Assembly (NCBI GenBank): GCA_963820965.1
Contig: CAWGCC010000046.1
Location: 1-64,000 of the forward strand
Direction of reading: 5' to 3'
DNA: 64,000 nucleotides
From: DATEDA01 sp963820965
GTDB taxonomy: Bacteria; Pseudomonadota; Gammaproteobacteria; Burkholderiales; SG8-39
The notes beneath the pieces were generated by a model that saw nothing but the letters and a program-made list of their open reading frames with translations, did no database searches and was not told where the DNA came from. Made by a program: the position numbers and the translations under genes. Shown piece by piece: positions 1 through 7,579 of this stretch. The stretch's first letter is position 1. Every line of letters starts with the position of its first letter.

Positions 1-2
1 CG

Positions 3-260
3 TCGGAGCGTAGAAGGAAGCGGCTCCAGGTAGCCCCGAAGACGCCGAAGAAGATTCTTGTAACGGCGGAAGTGTTTGCCAGAAACCCCGATGTCGTGGC
101 CGAAGTCTTGGGGCGTGCGGGCGGGGTATGTGAGCGATGTAAGAACCCAGCACCGTTTCTTCGCGCCAAGGACGGGAAACCTTACTTGGAAGTGCATCAC
201 AAACTCCAACTTGCGCACGGCGGAGACGACACCGTTGACAACGCGTGGGGCCTTTGTCGC
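3..260 (+). pseudogene. HNH endonuclease, 5' part, split by an IS3-family insertion
   Basis: The reading frame is open to the left edge, so the true start lies outside the window. The translation carries a classic HNH (McrA-like) zinc/nuclease core: CERC at about 120-145, then EVHHKLQLAHGG with the HH metal/catalytic pair, then NAWGLC. The second CxxC (CPNCHREL) is missing here but appears at 1638-1684 in the right frame, directly beyond the insertion sequence. HNH proteins cut DNA at unspecific or homing sites; here the gene is one of the small plus-strand genes of an integron-like array. The break makes the protein non-functional unless the IS excises precisely. Family assignment is firm; the target is unknown. 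Confidence 0.8.
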
Positions 261-348
261 AGAGGTGGCCCCAGGAATCTGGACAGCGGGATAAGTGGAC
301 AATCTGCTCCTGAGATCGGGCGAGAAGCCCGAGAAAGCGGAGCAAGAG

Positions 349-654
349 ATGAGCAAAAGGTCCCGACGTAACCACAGCCCGACGTTCAAGGCGAAGGTCG
401 CCCTGGCCGCAGTTCGCAACGACAAGACGCTGGCGGAGCTTGCCAAGCAGTTCGACGTCCACCCCAACCAGATCACCGACTGGAAGAACCTGCTGCTTGA
501 GCGAGCGGCCGGGGTCTTCGGCGAGACGCCGACGAAGGCGCAGCCGCCGGTCGATCTCAAGGCGCTGCACGCCAAGATCGGCGAGCTCGCGCTGGAGAAC
601 GATTTTTTGGAAGGCGCGCTCATCAAAGCGGGCATGCTGAGCGCAAAGCGATGA
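349..654 (+). CDS. IS3-family transposase OrfA (HTH_Tnp_1 domain)
   Basis: This 101-residue protein begins MSKRSRRNHSPTFKAKVALA, the helix-turn-helix domain that recognises IS ends, followed by a leucine-rich coiled coil (DLKALHAKIGELALEND) used for multimerisation. It is almost identical to the first 85 residues of the transposase at 3554-4684. It ends at a TGA (652-654) that is absent in that copy. The stop arises because single-base insertions near 612-640 shift the frame locally. The downstream OrfB frame is the same frame, resumed after the stop. The start is the ATG at 349, after AGCAAGAG. Confidence 0.85.
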   Translation: MSKRSRRNHSPTFKAKVALAAVRNDKTLAELAKQFDVHPNQITDWKNLLLERAAGVFGETPTKAQPPVDLKALHAKIGELALENDFLEGALIKAGMLSAKR

Positions 655-672
655 TCGACCGCAACCATCGCG

Positions 673-1482
673 TTGTCCATCACCCGCCAGGCCGAGCTGC
701 TGGAGATCAGTCGCGCCTCGGTGTACTACCTGCCGCGGCCGGTGTCGGAGGCCGATCTGGCGCTCATGCGCCGCATCGACGCGCTGCACCTGGAGCACCC
801 GTTCATGGGTGCGCGGATGCTGCGTGACTCGTTGCGCCGCGAAGGCTTCGAGGTCGGACGCAAGCACGTGGCGACGCTCATGGCGCGCATGGGCGTCGAG
901 CCGCTGTATCGGCGTCCCAGGACCACGCGCAAGCACCCCGGGCATCTGGTGTATCCGTATCTCTTGCGCGGGCTGGCGATCGAGCGGGCGAACCAGGTCT
1001 GGGCGATGGATATCACCTACATCCCGATGGCGCGTGGGTTCGTCTATCTCGCCGCGGTCGTCGACTGGGCCTCGCGCCGCGTGCTCGCTCACCGGGTGTC
1101 GATCTCGATGGACACCGACTTCTGCTGCGAGGCGCTGGAGGAGGCGCTCGCGCGCTACGGGAGCCCTGAGATCTTCAACACCGATCAGGGCAGCCAGTTC
1201 ACCAGCAGCGCCTTCACCGACATCCTCGACAAGCGCGGCATCCGCATCAGCATGGACGGCAAGGGCGCCTGGCGCGACAACGTGTTCGTCGAGCGGCTGT
1301 GGCGAAGCGTCAAGTACGAGGAGGTCTATCTGCACGCCTACGACTCGGTGAGCGCGGCGCGCGCGGGGCTTGCGCGTTACTTCGGCTTTTACAACCAGCG
1401 ACGGCCTCACAGCGAGTCTGGACGGAAGACCCCCGATGAGTTCTACTTCGCCTCGCTGCCGGCGACCCGGAAGGCAGCCTGA
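673..1482 (+). pseudogene. IS3-family transposase OrfB (rve integrase core), separated from OrfA by an in-frame stop
   Basis: The product has an HTH_21 region (SEADLALMRRIDALH) and an rve DDE core. The acidic residues are visible in AMDITYIP, NTDQGSQF and DNVFVERLWRSVKYE, the last containing the conserved D-x35-E region. In the sister copy OrfA and OrfB form one 376-residue protein. Here the first codon seen is a TTG after the OrfA stop, without a clear ribosome site. Compensating indels also alter the C-terminus (PHSESGRKTP against PHSSLDGKTP). Activity would need read-through or frameshifting, so it is scored as a probable pseudogene. It is about two-thirds identical to the sister over the middle but identical over the last 13 residues. 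Confidence 0.75.
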
Positions 1483-1637
1483 GCGATGAGCACGGGTTGC
1501 CCACCGCGTCGGTCGTGCGTTCGTCGCAGGCGACGCCCGCCCGCCGCCGTGGACAACCCTGCCGCATCGCATCGTTAACCGCAGAGAATCCACTTATCCA
1601 ACCCCCGGGCGCTGTCTAAACGAATGGGGCCACCTCT

Positions 1638-1684
1638 GTCCCAACTGTCATCGTGAGCTACACCATGGTACCCAAGACACCTAA
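1638..1684 (+). pseudogene. HNH endonuclease, 3' tail beyond the IS
   Basis: Reading TGT CCC AAC TGT CAT CGT gives CPNCHRELHHGTQDT and a TAA at 1682-1684. This supplies the second zinc CxxC and the final HNH histidine missing from the piece at 3-260. Together they form a complete HNH end. A GTTAGGC core-like heptamer follows 8 bases later (1692-1698). Confidence 0.8.
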
Positions 1685-1691
1685 GCCCGGC

Positions 1692-1698
1692 GTTAGGC
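1692..1698 (+). other. attC core-like heptamer (R' type), isolated
   Basis: GTTAGGC fits the GTTRRRY right core of an integron attC site and lies just after the HNH gene. The matching left half cannot be found in the 8 bases between the stop codon and the heptamer, so this may be a truncated site or chance. Confidence 0.35.
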
Positions 1699-1835
1699 CC
1701 GTCGATGCGAGTCGTCGAAGACATTTTCTCCCAGTCCTCCGCTCTGAGCTCATAGGCGTCTATGAGGAAGTGATGTGGCTCGCCCGGCGACCGAGGGTCA
1801 CGGCGGGTAACGCGCGAGCTTGGTATACACACATC

Positions 1836-2057
1836 ATGTCAGAGACGGTCAAGCGCAGGTTACGCAGGTTCACGGGCAAGGTCTCGAGGCTCGCAGCTGA
1901 GTCGGAATCAGCAACACTCCGCCTCGAGCACTACAAGCGAATACAGACAACTCTCACGGCGCTCGCTGAGCGTCACCGTGCAGCTCAAGAAGCCAAACCC
2001 AGACGAGTTCATTCGTGTACTACTGGATTGCGAGCGCGTGCACATCGTGACCTTTGA
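1836..2057 (+). CDS. hypothetical small basic protein (weak)
   Basis: This possible 73-residue protein (MSETVKRRLRRFTGKVSRLA...) has a heptad-like helical stretch (LRLEHYKRIQTTLTALAERH). No family is recognised. The ATG lacks a clear ribosome-binding site, and the 3' end overlaps the better placed gene at 1978-2217. The same frame is open upstream to about 1653. It may be only the leader part of the cassette. Confidence 0.25.
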   Translation: MSETVKRRLRRFTGKVSRLAAESESATLRLEHYKRIQTTLTALAERHRAAQEAKPRRVHSCTTGLRARAHRDL

Positions 2058-2217
2058 AGAGAACTATGCGGCCATGCGCGCTGACGGCAACTACCGCAAA
2101 GCTGGTATTGAACTGCTTCCTTGGCGATCGCTATCCCCCGAGCGCCAGGCCGTTCTCTGGAAGAAAATGCTCCGTGGCAAAGTCGCAAACGCCAGCGCCT
2201 ATGCACCGAAGTCCTGA
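1978..2217 (+). CDS. hypothetical cassette protein, 79 aa
   Basis: A 79-residue protein starts at a GTG (VQLKKPNPDEFIRVLLDCER...). It contains LPWRSLSPERQAVLWKKMLRG and reads like a soluble globular small protein. No family is recognised. The stop codon is 6 bases from the left core of the attC-like site at 2224-2307, the normal distance for an integron cassette gene. An overlapping alternative frame (1836-2057) exists. The assignment rests mainly on position and codon texture. Confidence 0.5.
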   Translation: MQLKKPNPDEFIRVLLDCERVHIVTFEENYAAMRADGNYRKAGIELLPWRSLSPERQAVLWKKMLRGKVANASAYAPKS

Positions 2218-2223
2218 GAACGG

Positions 2224-2307
2224 GCCTAACCCGCGCATGAACACGGACCCACAAAGAGCGGCGCTGAGCTTGCTGTTTGTGCGCCGGTTATGCGCATGAC
2301 GTTGATA
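2224..2307 (+). other. attC-like site (cassette recombination site), degenerate right core
   Basis: The left core GCCTAAC (2224-2230) matches RYYYAAC exactly. It is followed by CGCGCATGA, which can pair with TATGCGCATGAC near 2289-2300. The right core GTTGATA (2301-2307) departs from GTTRRRY at the last positions. Size (84 bp) and paired arms fit attC architecture. Confidence 0.5.
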
Positions 2308-2637
2308 TGGCTTCGTTTGTCAAGAGGGCGAAGCACATCCTGCCAGCTCGAGCATGAAGTTGCGACAACAAGCCCGATAGGCGAGGCGGCGGACTCATCT
2401 GTGACGACGGTCGATCAAGCTGATATGCGGGCGTTGGGTAGCCGCAAGACTGTTGTGCGTCACGGAGCTGCCTCGCTCTAGGCTCTGGGGTGTCGGACGC
2501 GCGGTCCGATCCGATAACGTTGCCGAGGATTCTCCAACCGCGAGCGCGCCACCTCACCTATCGAGCTGGGTGTAGGGATGTCGGTGCGTGGTCTCCTTGT
2601 CGTTGGGATTTTGCGAGTTCGAGGTCGCGTTTTCTGC
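2308..2637. other. no supported gene
   Basis: This stretch between the attC-like site and the IS110 transposase has only short frames with no recognisable product. A GTTGGGT heptamer at 2433-2439 lacks a convincing partner. The left end of the IS110 element should lie in the last part of it but shows no visible terminal repeat, as is usual for that family. Confidence 0.4.
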
Positions 2638-3398
2638 TTAGGCAGGTCTGACCTGCTGGGCGATCGCCCACACAAAGCCGGCGAGCTCACGGGCGATCGC
2701 CACGGCGATCTTGTTGCGGTTTAGCCCGCGCGCGCTGAGCTTGCGAAAGCGTGCGCACAGCCGCAGCTGCGCTTTCCAGGCGATCTGGATTGCCGCCTTC
2801 GGCAACTGGGCTTGTCGGCGTGCGATGACCGGGCTCACCGCCGGCCCGTAGCGATAGGCCCAGGCCGCCTCCACCAGCGCCCGGCGTGCCGAGCCGTTGC
2901 CCGCCTTGGTAATCGGACCCTGGCGACGCCGCTCACCGGTGGAGTCTTCGCTGGGGATCAATCCGAGATAGGCCATGAGTTCGCGCGGATGGCCAAAGCG
3001 CCCCAGATCGCCGAGTTCGGCCACGATGCGTGCGGCATGAAGGAGCTGGATCCCGCGACAGGCTTGCAGGGCACCGACCAGCGGCTGCCAGCGCCAGTGA
3101 AGGAGCTCTTGTTCGATCGACCCGGTGAGCCGTTCCACCCGTTCGGTCGACTCCTTCACCGCCTGCACGTACTCCTCGAAGGCAATGCGCTGTGCGGGCC
3201 GGGGCACCGTCAGCCGCGCGATCCAACGCCGATGCGCTTCGGTCCAGGCGGTCTTTCCGGCATAGCGAATATCGTTGCGAAGCAGCAGCGCGGCCAGTCG
3301 ATGACGCGCGGCGCGTTGCATCGCCACCGCGTCCTCGCGCGTGCGCACCAGATCGCGCATCGCCTCGTCGGCTTCATCGGGGACGTAGATCGCTTCGA
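2638..3398 (-). pseudogene. IS110-family transposase, C-terminal part
   Basis: This is the Transposase_20 domain of an IS110-type DEDD transposase: YVPDEADEAMRDLVRTRED at its start, CRGIQLLHAARIVAELGDL, then the signature RELMAYLGLIPSEDSTGE and KAGNGSARR, where the serine nucleophile region lies. The upstream DEDD half is at 4774-5123 and the two are separated by an IS3 copy. Rejoining gives about 368 residues, typical for the family, with the sequence AGEL-EAI-YVPDE across the join at normal spacing. The element is therefore inactivated by insertion. Confidence 0.85.
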
Positions 3399-4773
3399 AG
3401 AGGTGGCCCCATTCGTTTAGACAGCGCCCGGGGGTCGGATAAGTGGATTCTCTGCGGTTAGTAGCGCGATGCGGCAGGGTTGTCCACGGCGGCGGGCGGG
3501 CGTCGCCTGCGACGAGCGCACGACCGACGCGGTGGGCAACCCGTGTGCATCGCTCAGGCTGCCTTCCGGGTCGCCGGCAGCGAGGCGAAGTAGAACTCAT
3601 CGGGGGTCTTCCCGTCCAGACTGCTGTGCGGCCGCCGCTGGTTGTAGAAGGCGACGTAGCGGGCGAGCGCGACGCGCACCTCGCGCGCCGACTCGTAGGC
3701 GTGGAGGTAGATGCTCTCGTACTTCACGCTCCGCCACAGCCGCTCGACGAACACATTGTCGATCCAGCGCCCCTTGCCGTCCATGCTGATGCGCACGCCC
3801 TTGGCGGCCAGCACCGCGGTGAAGTCGTCGTCGGTGAATTGGCTGCCCTGGTCGGTGTTGAAGATCTCGGGAGCGCCGTAGCGGCGCAGCGCCTCGTCCA
3901 GGGCCTCGATGCAGAAATCGGTGGCCAGGGTGTTGGAGACCCGAAAGGCGAGCACCTTGCGGCTGTAGAGATCCAGGATGGCCACCAGGTAGGCAAAGCC
4001 CTGGGCCATGGGCAGATAGGTCACGTCGGTCGCCCAGACCTGATTCGGCCGCTCGATGACGACATCGCGGAGCAAGTACGGGTAGATCCGGTGGCCCTTG
4101 GCCGGGAGGCTGGTGCGCTTCTTGCGGTAGATCGCCTCGATGCCCATCAGGCCCATGAGGGTCCCCACATGGCGGCGCCCCACGTCGACGCCCTCGCGCT
4201 GCAGCAGGCGGGCCAGGCGGCGGGCCCCGAGGAAGGGATGGGTCAGGTGCAGCTCGTCCATCCGGCGCATGAGCCGCCGATCGGCTTCCGAGATCGGCTG
4301 GGGCCGGTAGTACAGACTCGATCGGCTCAGCCCGAGGAGCTCGCACTGGCGCAGGATGGAGAGCGGGGTGTCCCGGTCGATCATCGCTTTGCGCTCGGCA
4401 GCCCGCTTGACGAGCGCGCCTTCCAAAAAATCGCTCTCCATCGTGAGCTCGCCGATCTTGGCGTGCAGCGCCTTGAGATCGACCGGCGGCTGCGCCTTCG
4501 TCGGCGTCTCGCCGAAGACCCCGGCCGCTCGCTCAAGCAGCAGGTTCTTCCAGTCGGTGATCTGGTTGGGGTGGACATCGAACTGCTTGGCGAGCTCCGC
4601 CAGCGTCTTGTCGTTGCGAACTGCGGCCAGGGCGACCTTCGCCTTGAACGTCGGGCTGTGGTTACGACGGGACCTTTTGCTCATCTCTTGCTCCGCTTTC
4701 TCGGGCTTCTCGGCCCGATCTCAGGAGCAGATTGTCCACTTATCCCGCTGTCCAGATTCCTGGGGCCCCCTCT
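3399..4773 (-). mobile_element. IS3-family insertion sequence, copy 2 (inside IS110)
   Basis: The ends AGAGGTGGCCCC (3399 onward) and GGGGCCCCCTCT (to 4773) match those of copy 1. Flanks TTCGA (3394-3398) and TTGA (4774-4777) look like an imperfect target duplication. The 1375-bp element carries one continuous transposase gene. Its orientation is opposite to copy 1. Confidence 0.9.
3554..4684 (-). CDS. IS3-family transposase, single-frame OrfAB, 376 aa
   Basis: An N-terminal HTH (MSKRSRRNHSPTFKAKVALA), a coiled coil, an HTH_21 linker (SEADRRLMRRMDELH) and an rve DDE core form one open frame. Acidic catalytic residues sit in ATDVTYLP, NTDQGSQFTDDDF and DNVFVERLWRSVKYE. Most IS3 elements make OrfAB by a programmed -1 frameshift; here the fusion is direct, as in some IS3 subgroups. 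The start ATG at 4684 is preceded by GCAAGAG. This copy looks intact and could mobilise in trans the damaged copy 1, which has matching ends. Confidence 0.9.
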   Translation of the reverse strand: MSKRSRRNHSPTFKAKVALAAVRNDKTLAELAKQFDVHPNQITDWKNLLLERAAGVFGETPTKAQPPVDLKALHAKIGELTMESDFLEGALVKRAAERKAMIDRDTPLSILRQCELLGLSRSSLYYRPQPISEADRRLMRRMDELHLTHPFLGARRLARLLQREGVDVGRRHVGTLMGLMGIEAIYRKKRTSLPAKGHRIYPYLLRDVVIERPNQVWATDVTYLPMAQGFAYLVAILDLYSRKVLAFRVSNTLATDFCIEALDEALRRYGAPEIFNTDQGSQFTDDDFTAVLAAKGVRISMDGKGRWIDNVFVERLWRSVKYESIYLHAYESAREVRVALARYVAFYNQRRPHSSLDGKTPDEFYFASLPATRKAA

Positions 4774-5123
4774 TTGAGCTCGCCCGCGCGCGCCAGCCCG
4801 GCGAGCTTCAGGCTGTCGCGCCGGTCGGTCTTGATGCGGTCGCGCACCCGCCGCGGGGTGTTCGACGGGGCCACCACCCAGCACTCGTGACCGCGCGCCT
4901 TCAGCATCCGGTAGATCCCGTAGCCGCACGGACCGGCCTCATACACGAACACCAGCTCCTGCCCCAGCGATTCGAGCTTGCGCACCGTCCGCGCGAACGC
5001 AGGCAGATCGCCGCCGATCCGACCATAATGGCGAACCTCGCCGCCTTCCTCGGCAACGGCGATGTCGATCGATTCCTTGTGCACGTCCATCCCGACGAAC
5101 AGCTTGCTAGACTTGCGACCCAT
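4774..5123 (-). pseudogene. IS110-family transposase, N-terminal DEDD part
   Basis: It begins MGRKSSKLFVGMDVHKESID, where the first catalytic aspartate lies in GMDVHKE. The glutamate is in VYEAGPCGYG and the last two aspartates in KTDRRDSLKLA, the RuvC-like DEDD fold. The frame ends at LARAGEL where IS3 copy 2 is inserted. The remainder is at 2638-3398. The start is the ATG at 5123, preceded by AGGAGGCAGGCC, which includes a strong ribosome-binding sequence. Confidence 0.88.
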
Positions 5124-5300
5124 GGCCTGCCTCCTGTTCTCGGTTGATCCATCGTGCTCAACGTGTGGCTCTGCGTGGCTCGCCACGCAATCCACGATAC
5201 CGAGGAGGCAGGCCGCCTCCAACTCGCACGAAGCCATTCTGTCTAGCCGTCGCAACCATGGGTGAGTCTTTTCACGTTTCAACGCTTCAAGGGAGAAATC

Positions 5301-5732
5301 ATGATCTGGATAAGATCTATCGCTTTCGTATTTGGAGGATCGTCTGCCCTCCTCGCGGTTCTGATGTCGCCCGTTTTGCTCGCACAGGTCACGGAACCTG
5401 GATTCGTCGCCAAGCCTGTGCTTGTGAGCCCGATTAGCGGCGTTGAGGACAAGGAGATCGCGATGATCAATGTATCAATCGAACCTGGAGCGTCCTCGCC
5501 GCGCCATACTCATCCTGGCGACTGCTACGGCGCGATCATTGAAGGCACCGTCGAGCTTGTTGTCGAGGGCCAGGAACCGCGCCGCTTTTCCGCTGGACAG
5601 GCGTGGCACAACCCACGAGGCCCGGTTCACTATTTCAGGAATGTCGGCGACTCGCCGGCTCGCATAGTGAACACGCTTGTCGTTGACAAAGGGAAACCGA
5701 GAACGCAGGTGCAACCAACCCCTCACAGATGA
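5301..5732 (+). CDS. exported cupin-domain protein
   Basis: The 143-residue product starts at the ATG at 5301 after GGGAG. It has an N-terminal hydrophobic stretch (FVFGGSSALLAVLMSPVLLA) consistent with a signal peptide or membrane anchor. The cupin fold follows: motif 1 HTHPGDCYGAIIEG (two metal histidines and a later glutamate) and motif 2 PRGPVHYFRN. Small cupins of this kind bind a metal and may have sugar, thiol or oxygenase substrates, none predictable here. The stop lies 28 bases before the left core of the attC at 5761, so this is a cassette gene. The stretch between it and the IS110 gene (5124-5300) holds no other gene. Confidence 0.8.
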   Translation: MIWIRSIAFVFGGSSALLAVLMSPVLLAQVTEPGFVAKPVLVSPISGVEDKEIAMINVSIEPGASSPRHTHPGDCYGAIIEGTVELVVEGQEPRRFSAGQAWHNPRGPVHYFRNVGDSPARIVNTLVVDKGKPRTQVQPTPHR

Positions 5733-5760
5733 CGCCATATTGGGCCGTTCACCAGGCGGC

Positions 5761-5861
5761 GGCTAACCGCGCGCTGGAGCCGACCGCCGCAAGCGGGCTT
5801 CGCCGCTTGCGGTTCCCTCGTTGCTGCGCTCCTCGGCGGCGGCTCAGCGCGAACGTTGGGC
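5761..5861 (+). other. attC site 1 of the cassette array
   Basis: The left core GGCTAAC (5761-5767, one mismatch to RYYYAAC) and the right core GTTGGGC (5855-5861) flank a long foldable stretch. The arm CCGCGCGCTGGAGC pairs with GCTCAGCGCGAACG with an unpaired base, as attC arms do. The central stem is CCGCAAGCG...CGCTTGCGG. Confidence 0.8.
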
Positions 5862-5882
5862 GTCGCCAGAAAGGGAGTGACT

Positions 5883-6278
5883 ATGGGTACTCCGCACGAT
5901 GTCGCTGACGCCCGCGCCTTTCTCGAGGAATACATCCGGGCCTTCGACTCAATAGACGGTGCCCGCATCGCCGCGCTCTACCATGAGCCCTGCATCACGA
6001 TGCGAGGCGACGGGTCCATCCACTGCCTCCAGTCGCGCGAAGAACTCGCGCGCTTCTTCCAGGGTGTCGCCGACACTTACCACCGCGACGGTTATCGCAG
6101 CAGCCGCTTCAGCAACCTCGCGGTCACGCCGATTGGCGGACGCAGCACCTTAGTAACAGTTGACTGGGAGCTCCTGCGCCAAGACGGAAGTCCACTAAGG
6201 CAATGGCGCCAGTCCTACAATCTCGTGCGTGTGGGCAGCGGGTGGCAGATCCTTCTCTCAACGTTTCACATCAAGTAG
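5883..6278 (+). CDS. NTF2-like (SnoaL/DUF4440) protein
   Basis: The 131-residue protein starts at the ATG at 5883, after AAGGGAG. An N-terminal helix (DARAFLEEYIRAFDSIDGARIAALY) is followed by a beta-rich part ending VRVGSGWQILLSTFHIK, the pattern of the cone-shaped NTF2/SnoaL fold. Such proteins are small ligand-binding proteins or isomerases, and they are frequent integron cassette products. No catalytic motif allows a substrate guess. The gene lies between attC 5761-5861 and attC 6307-6383 and has no promoter of its own that can be seen. Confidence 0.8.
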   Translation: MGTPHDVADARAFLEEYIRAFDSIDGARIAALYHEPCITMRGDGSIHCLQSREELARFFQGVADTYHRDGYRSSRFSNLAVTPIGGRSTLVTVDWELLRQDGSPLRQWRQSYNLVRVGSGWQILLSTFHIK

Positions 6279-6306
6279 CGATTGCCAGTCGTCGCGCGGG
6301 GGCGAC

Positions 6307-6383
6307 GCCCAACCCGTCGTTGCACGGACCCGCTCCGGCGGGCTTCGCCCGCCTACGCGGTCCGGTGAACTCTAGCGTTGGGC
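6307..6383 (+). other. attC site 2 of the cassette array
   Basis: The left core GCCCAAC (6307-6313) and right core GTTGGGC (6377-6383) both match the consensus. Arm GTTGCACGGACC pairs with GGTCCGGTGAAC; the tip stem is GGCGGGCTTCGCCCGCC. The site is nearly the same as that at 9644-9722. Confidence 0.88.
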
Positions 6384-6414
6384 GTCTGGAATCCGCGCGC
6401 ATTGGTAAGGCCCT

Positions 6415-6895
6415 GTGACAAGCAAGGACGCCTTCGCCGAAAAGTTTCAGTCGGCCATTCTCACATGCTTCAACTGGCCTCGGTTTGTGAGCGAAGACTG
6501 GCCGATCGAGATTGTTGCAATGAACGACACGCGCCAGTTTGAAGTCCTCAGACTCCCCTGGTTCCTGAGTTCAAAGAACGAGTTCGTAAGTTTTGAGGTT
6601 GAGGACAGCGTCCCCGTGCGCCTTTCCGATGTTGGAGACTGGTTCACCTATTTGCCGATGGAGATGCGTGCAAAGATCGAGAAGTTCGAAAGAGAGTTTC
6701 GGGATGCCAGACACCACGTGAGCTTCGACTTCCCGTCCTACGCTATTCCGGAGCATGCAGTATTTGGTTCTTGACGGCAACCACAAGCTTTGTGCTCTGA
6801 CTCGCTCCGGAGTACCTTTCAGTCTTCAAATGTGGGCTGTCAATGGTCCACTCGATGAGACAGTGTCGCCAGATCTGAGGCATTTCCGGTCGTGA
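6415..6895 (+). pseudogene. hypothetical cassette protein with a frameshift near its end
   Basis: Translation starts at a GTG (6415) after GGTAAGG and reads about 118 residues (...FPSYAIPEHAV) before a stop. From about 6755 the next frame continues naturally with VLDGNHKLCALTRSGVPFS and ends at 6893-6895, 7 bases before the attC left core at 6903. The most likely original product was about 160 residues. The family is not recognised; the tail DGNHKLCAL resembles a ligand- or nucleotide-contact loop but no function is claimed. The frameshift could be real or a base error. Confidence 0.6.
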
Positions 6896-6902
6896 CTAAG
6901 AG

Positions 6903-6998
6903 GGCCAACCCCGCCATGGAGCGGACCGGCCGTCAGCGTCGCTGGCGGCTACCCTCGCGGCTCCGCCGCTGGGCGGCCGCTCATGGCGAACGTTAGCG
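6903..6998 (+). other. attC site 3 of the cassette array
   Basis: The left core is GGCCAAC (6903-6909); the right part is CGAACGTTAGCG (GTTAGCG, off consensus at the last two bases). Arm CCATGGAGCGG pairs with CCGCTCATGG. The apex is a GC-rich stem around 6930-6975. Confidence 0.7.
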
Positions 6999-7052
6999 GT
7001 CAAAGATGCCTCGCGCTACACTGATGCAGTTCCTGCTTCCATTGAGATAGCC

Positions 7053-7286
7053 ATGTCCACAGACGTCGCGGAGATCGAAGCGAAGATTCGGTCGCTGAGC
7101 CCCGAGGAAAGAACCGAGCTTATCCGTGCCTTGATCGCTGATCTCGACGGGCCCGCTGAGGCCGATGTCGAGCGCGCGTGGCTAGAGGAAGCGCAACGAC
7201 GTCATCGCGAAGTGGTTGAGGGCAAGGTTAAGCCAGTGCCTGGTGCACGCGTCTTCGAGAATCTACGCTCCCGCCTTAAGCGATGA
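7053..7286 (+). CDS. antitoxin, addiction-module component family (Unstab_antitox)
   Basis: This 77-residue acidic protein contains EIEAKIRSLSPEERTELIRALIADLDGPAEADVE and a tail with WLEEAQRRHREVVEGKVKPVPG, the hallmark of the TIGR02574/PF09720 antitoxin family. It normally binds and neutralises a ParE/RelE-type toxin encoded directly downstream, and it represses the shared promoter. Its stop codon overlaps the start of that toxin (ATGA at 7283-7286). A toxin-antitoxin pair inside a cassette array is thought to stabilise the array. The start is the ATG at 7053. Confidence 0.88.
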   Translation: MSTDVAEIEAKIRSLSPEERTELIRALIADLDGPAEADVERAWLEEAQRRHREVVEGKVKPVPGARVFENLRSRLKR

Positions 7287-7579
7287 ACCTTGAGTTCCAT
7301 CCCGAGGCGGAACTGGAACTCATCGAGGCAGCAGACTTTTACGAACGACAGGTCCCAGGTCTGGGCGAGCGGTTCGAAGCTGAGGTCCGTCGCGCTACGG
7401 ATCTCCTGCTTGCGCATCCGCATATCGGCACTTCCGTCGACCCAGATCTTCGCACCCTCGTCCTTAACCGCTTTCCGTATACCCTCTACTACAGTGTGGC
7501 GTCCGATGTTCTACGGATCGAGGTCGTCGCACATCAAAGTCGCCTCCCTGGTTACTGGCGGTCACGATTTGACCGCTAA
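7283..7579 (+). CDS. ParE/RelE-superfamily toxin
   Basis: The 98-residue protein MNLEFHPEAELELIEAADFYE...GLGERFEAEVRRATDLLLAHPHIG...LRTLVLNRFPYTLYYSV...RIEVVAHQSRLPGYWRSR has the full ParE-like pattern, including the R-x-FPY-x-L-x-Y strand and the terminal AHQSR-PGYW. ParE members poison gyrase, RelE members cut mRNA; sequence alone does not separate these here. It is translationally coupled to the antitoxin by overlap. Its stop lies inside the left core of the following (truncated) attC. Confidence 0.9.
   Translation: MNLEFHPEAELELIEAADFYERQVPGLGERFEAEVRRATDLLLAHPHIGTSVDPDLRTLVLNRFPYTLYYSVASDVLRIEVVAHQSRLPGYWRSRFDR

Larger units (their letters stand above)
261..1637 (+). mobile_element. IS3-family insertion sequence, copy 1
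   Basis: The ends are inverted repeats beginning AGAGGTGGCCCC. The flanks GTCGC (256-260) and GTCCC (1638-1642) look like a 5-bp target duplication with one later change. Joining the flanks restores an uninterrupted HNH frame across the insertion, which fixes the borders. Length is about 1.38 kb, normal for IS3. It encodes OrfA and OrfB (349-654 and 673-1482). A second copy at 3399-4773 shares the ends and the orfA region almost exactly, but the middle of orfB is clearly divergent. Confidence 0.9.
2638..5123 (-). mobile_element. IS110-family element interrupted by an IS3 copy (coding extent)
   Basis: Coordinates give only the coding span; the true ends lie in the flanks and cannot be set by eye because IS110 elements lack terminal inverted repeats. 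The transposase frame is broken at 3399-4773 by IS3 copy 2. IS110 elements carry non-coding end regions that in studied members make a bridge RNA guiding recombination. The matching region here would be within about 5124-5290 or below 2638, but that is inference. Confidence 0.75.

Noticed and set aside
2433..2439. GTTGGGT heptamer like an attC right core
   Set aside because: No left core or pairing arms within 150 bases upstream.
2530..2618. CTCCAAC ... GTTGGGA pair before the IS110 gene
   Set aside because: The supposed arms do not pair well and the right core is off consensus, so insertion of IS110 into an attC cannot be claimed.
3443..4777. Long plus-strand frame over IS3 copy 2
   Set aside because: Antisense of the transposase, with no start signals or family.
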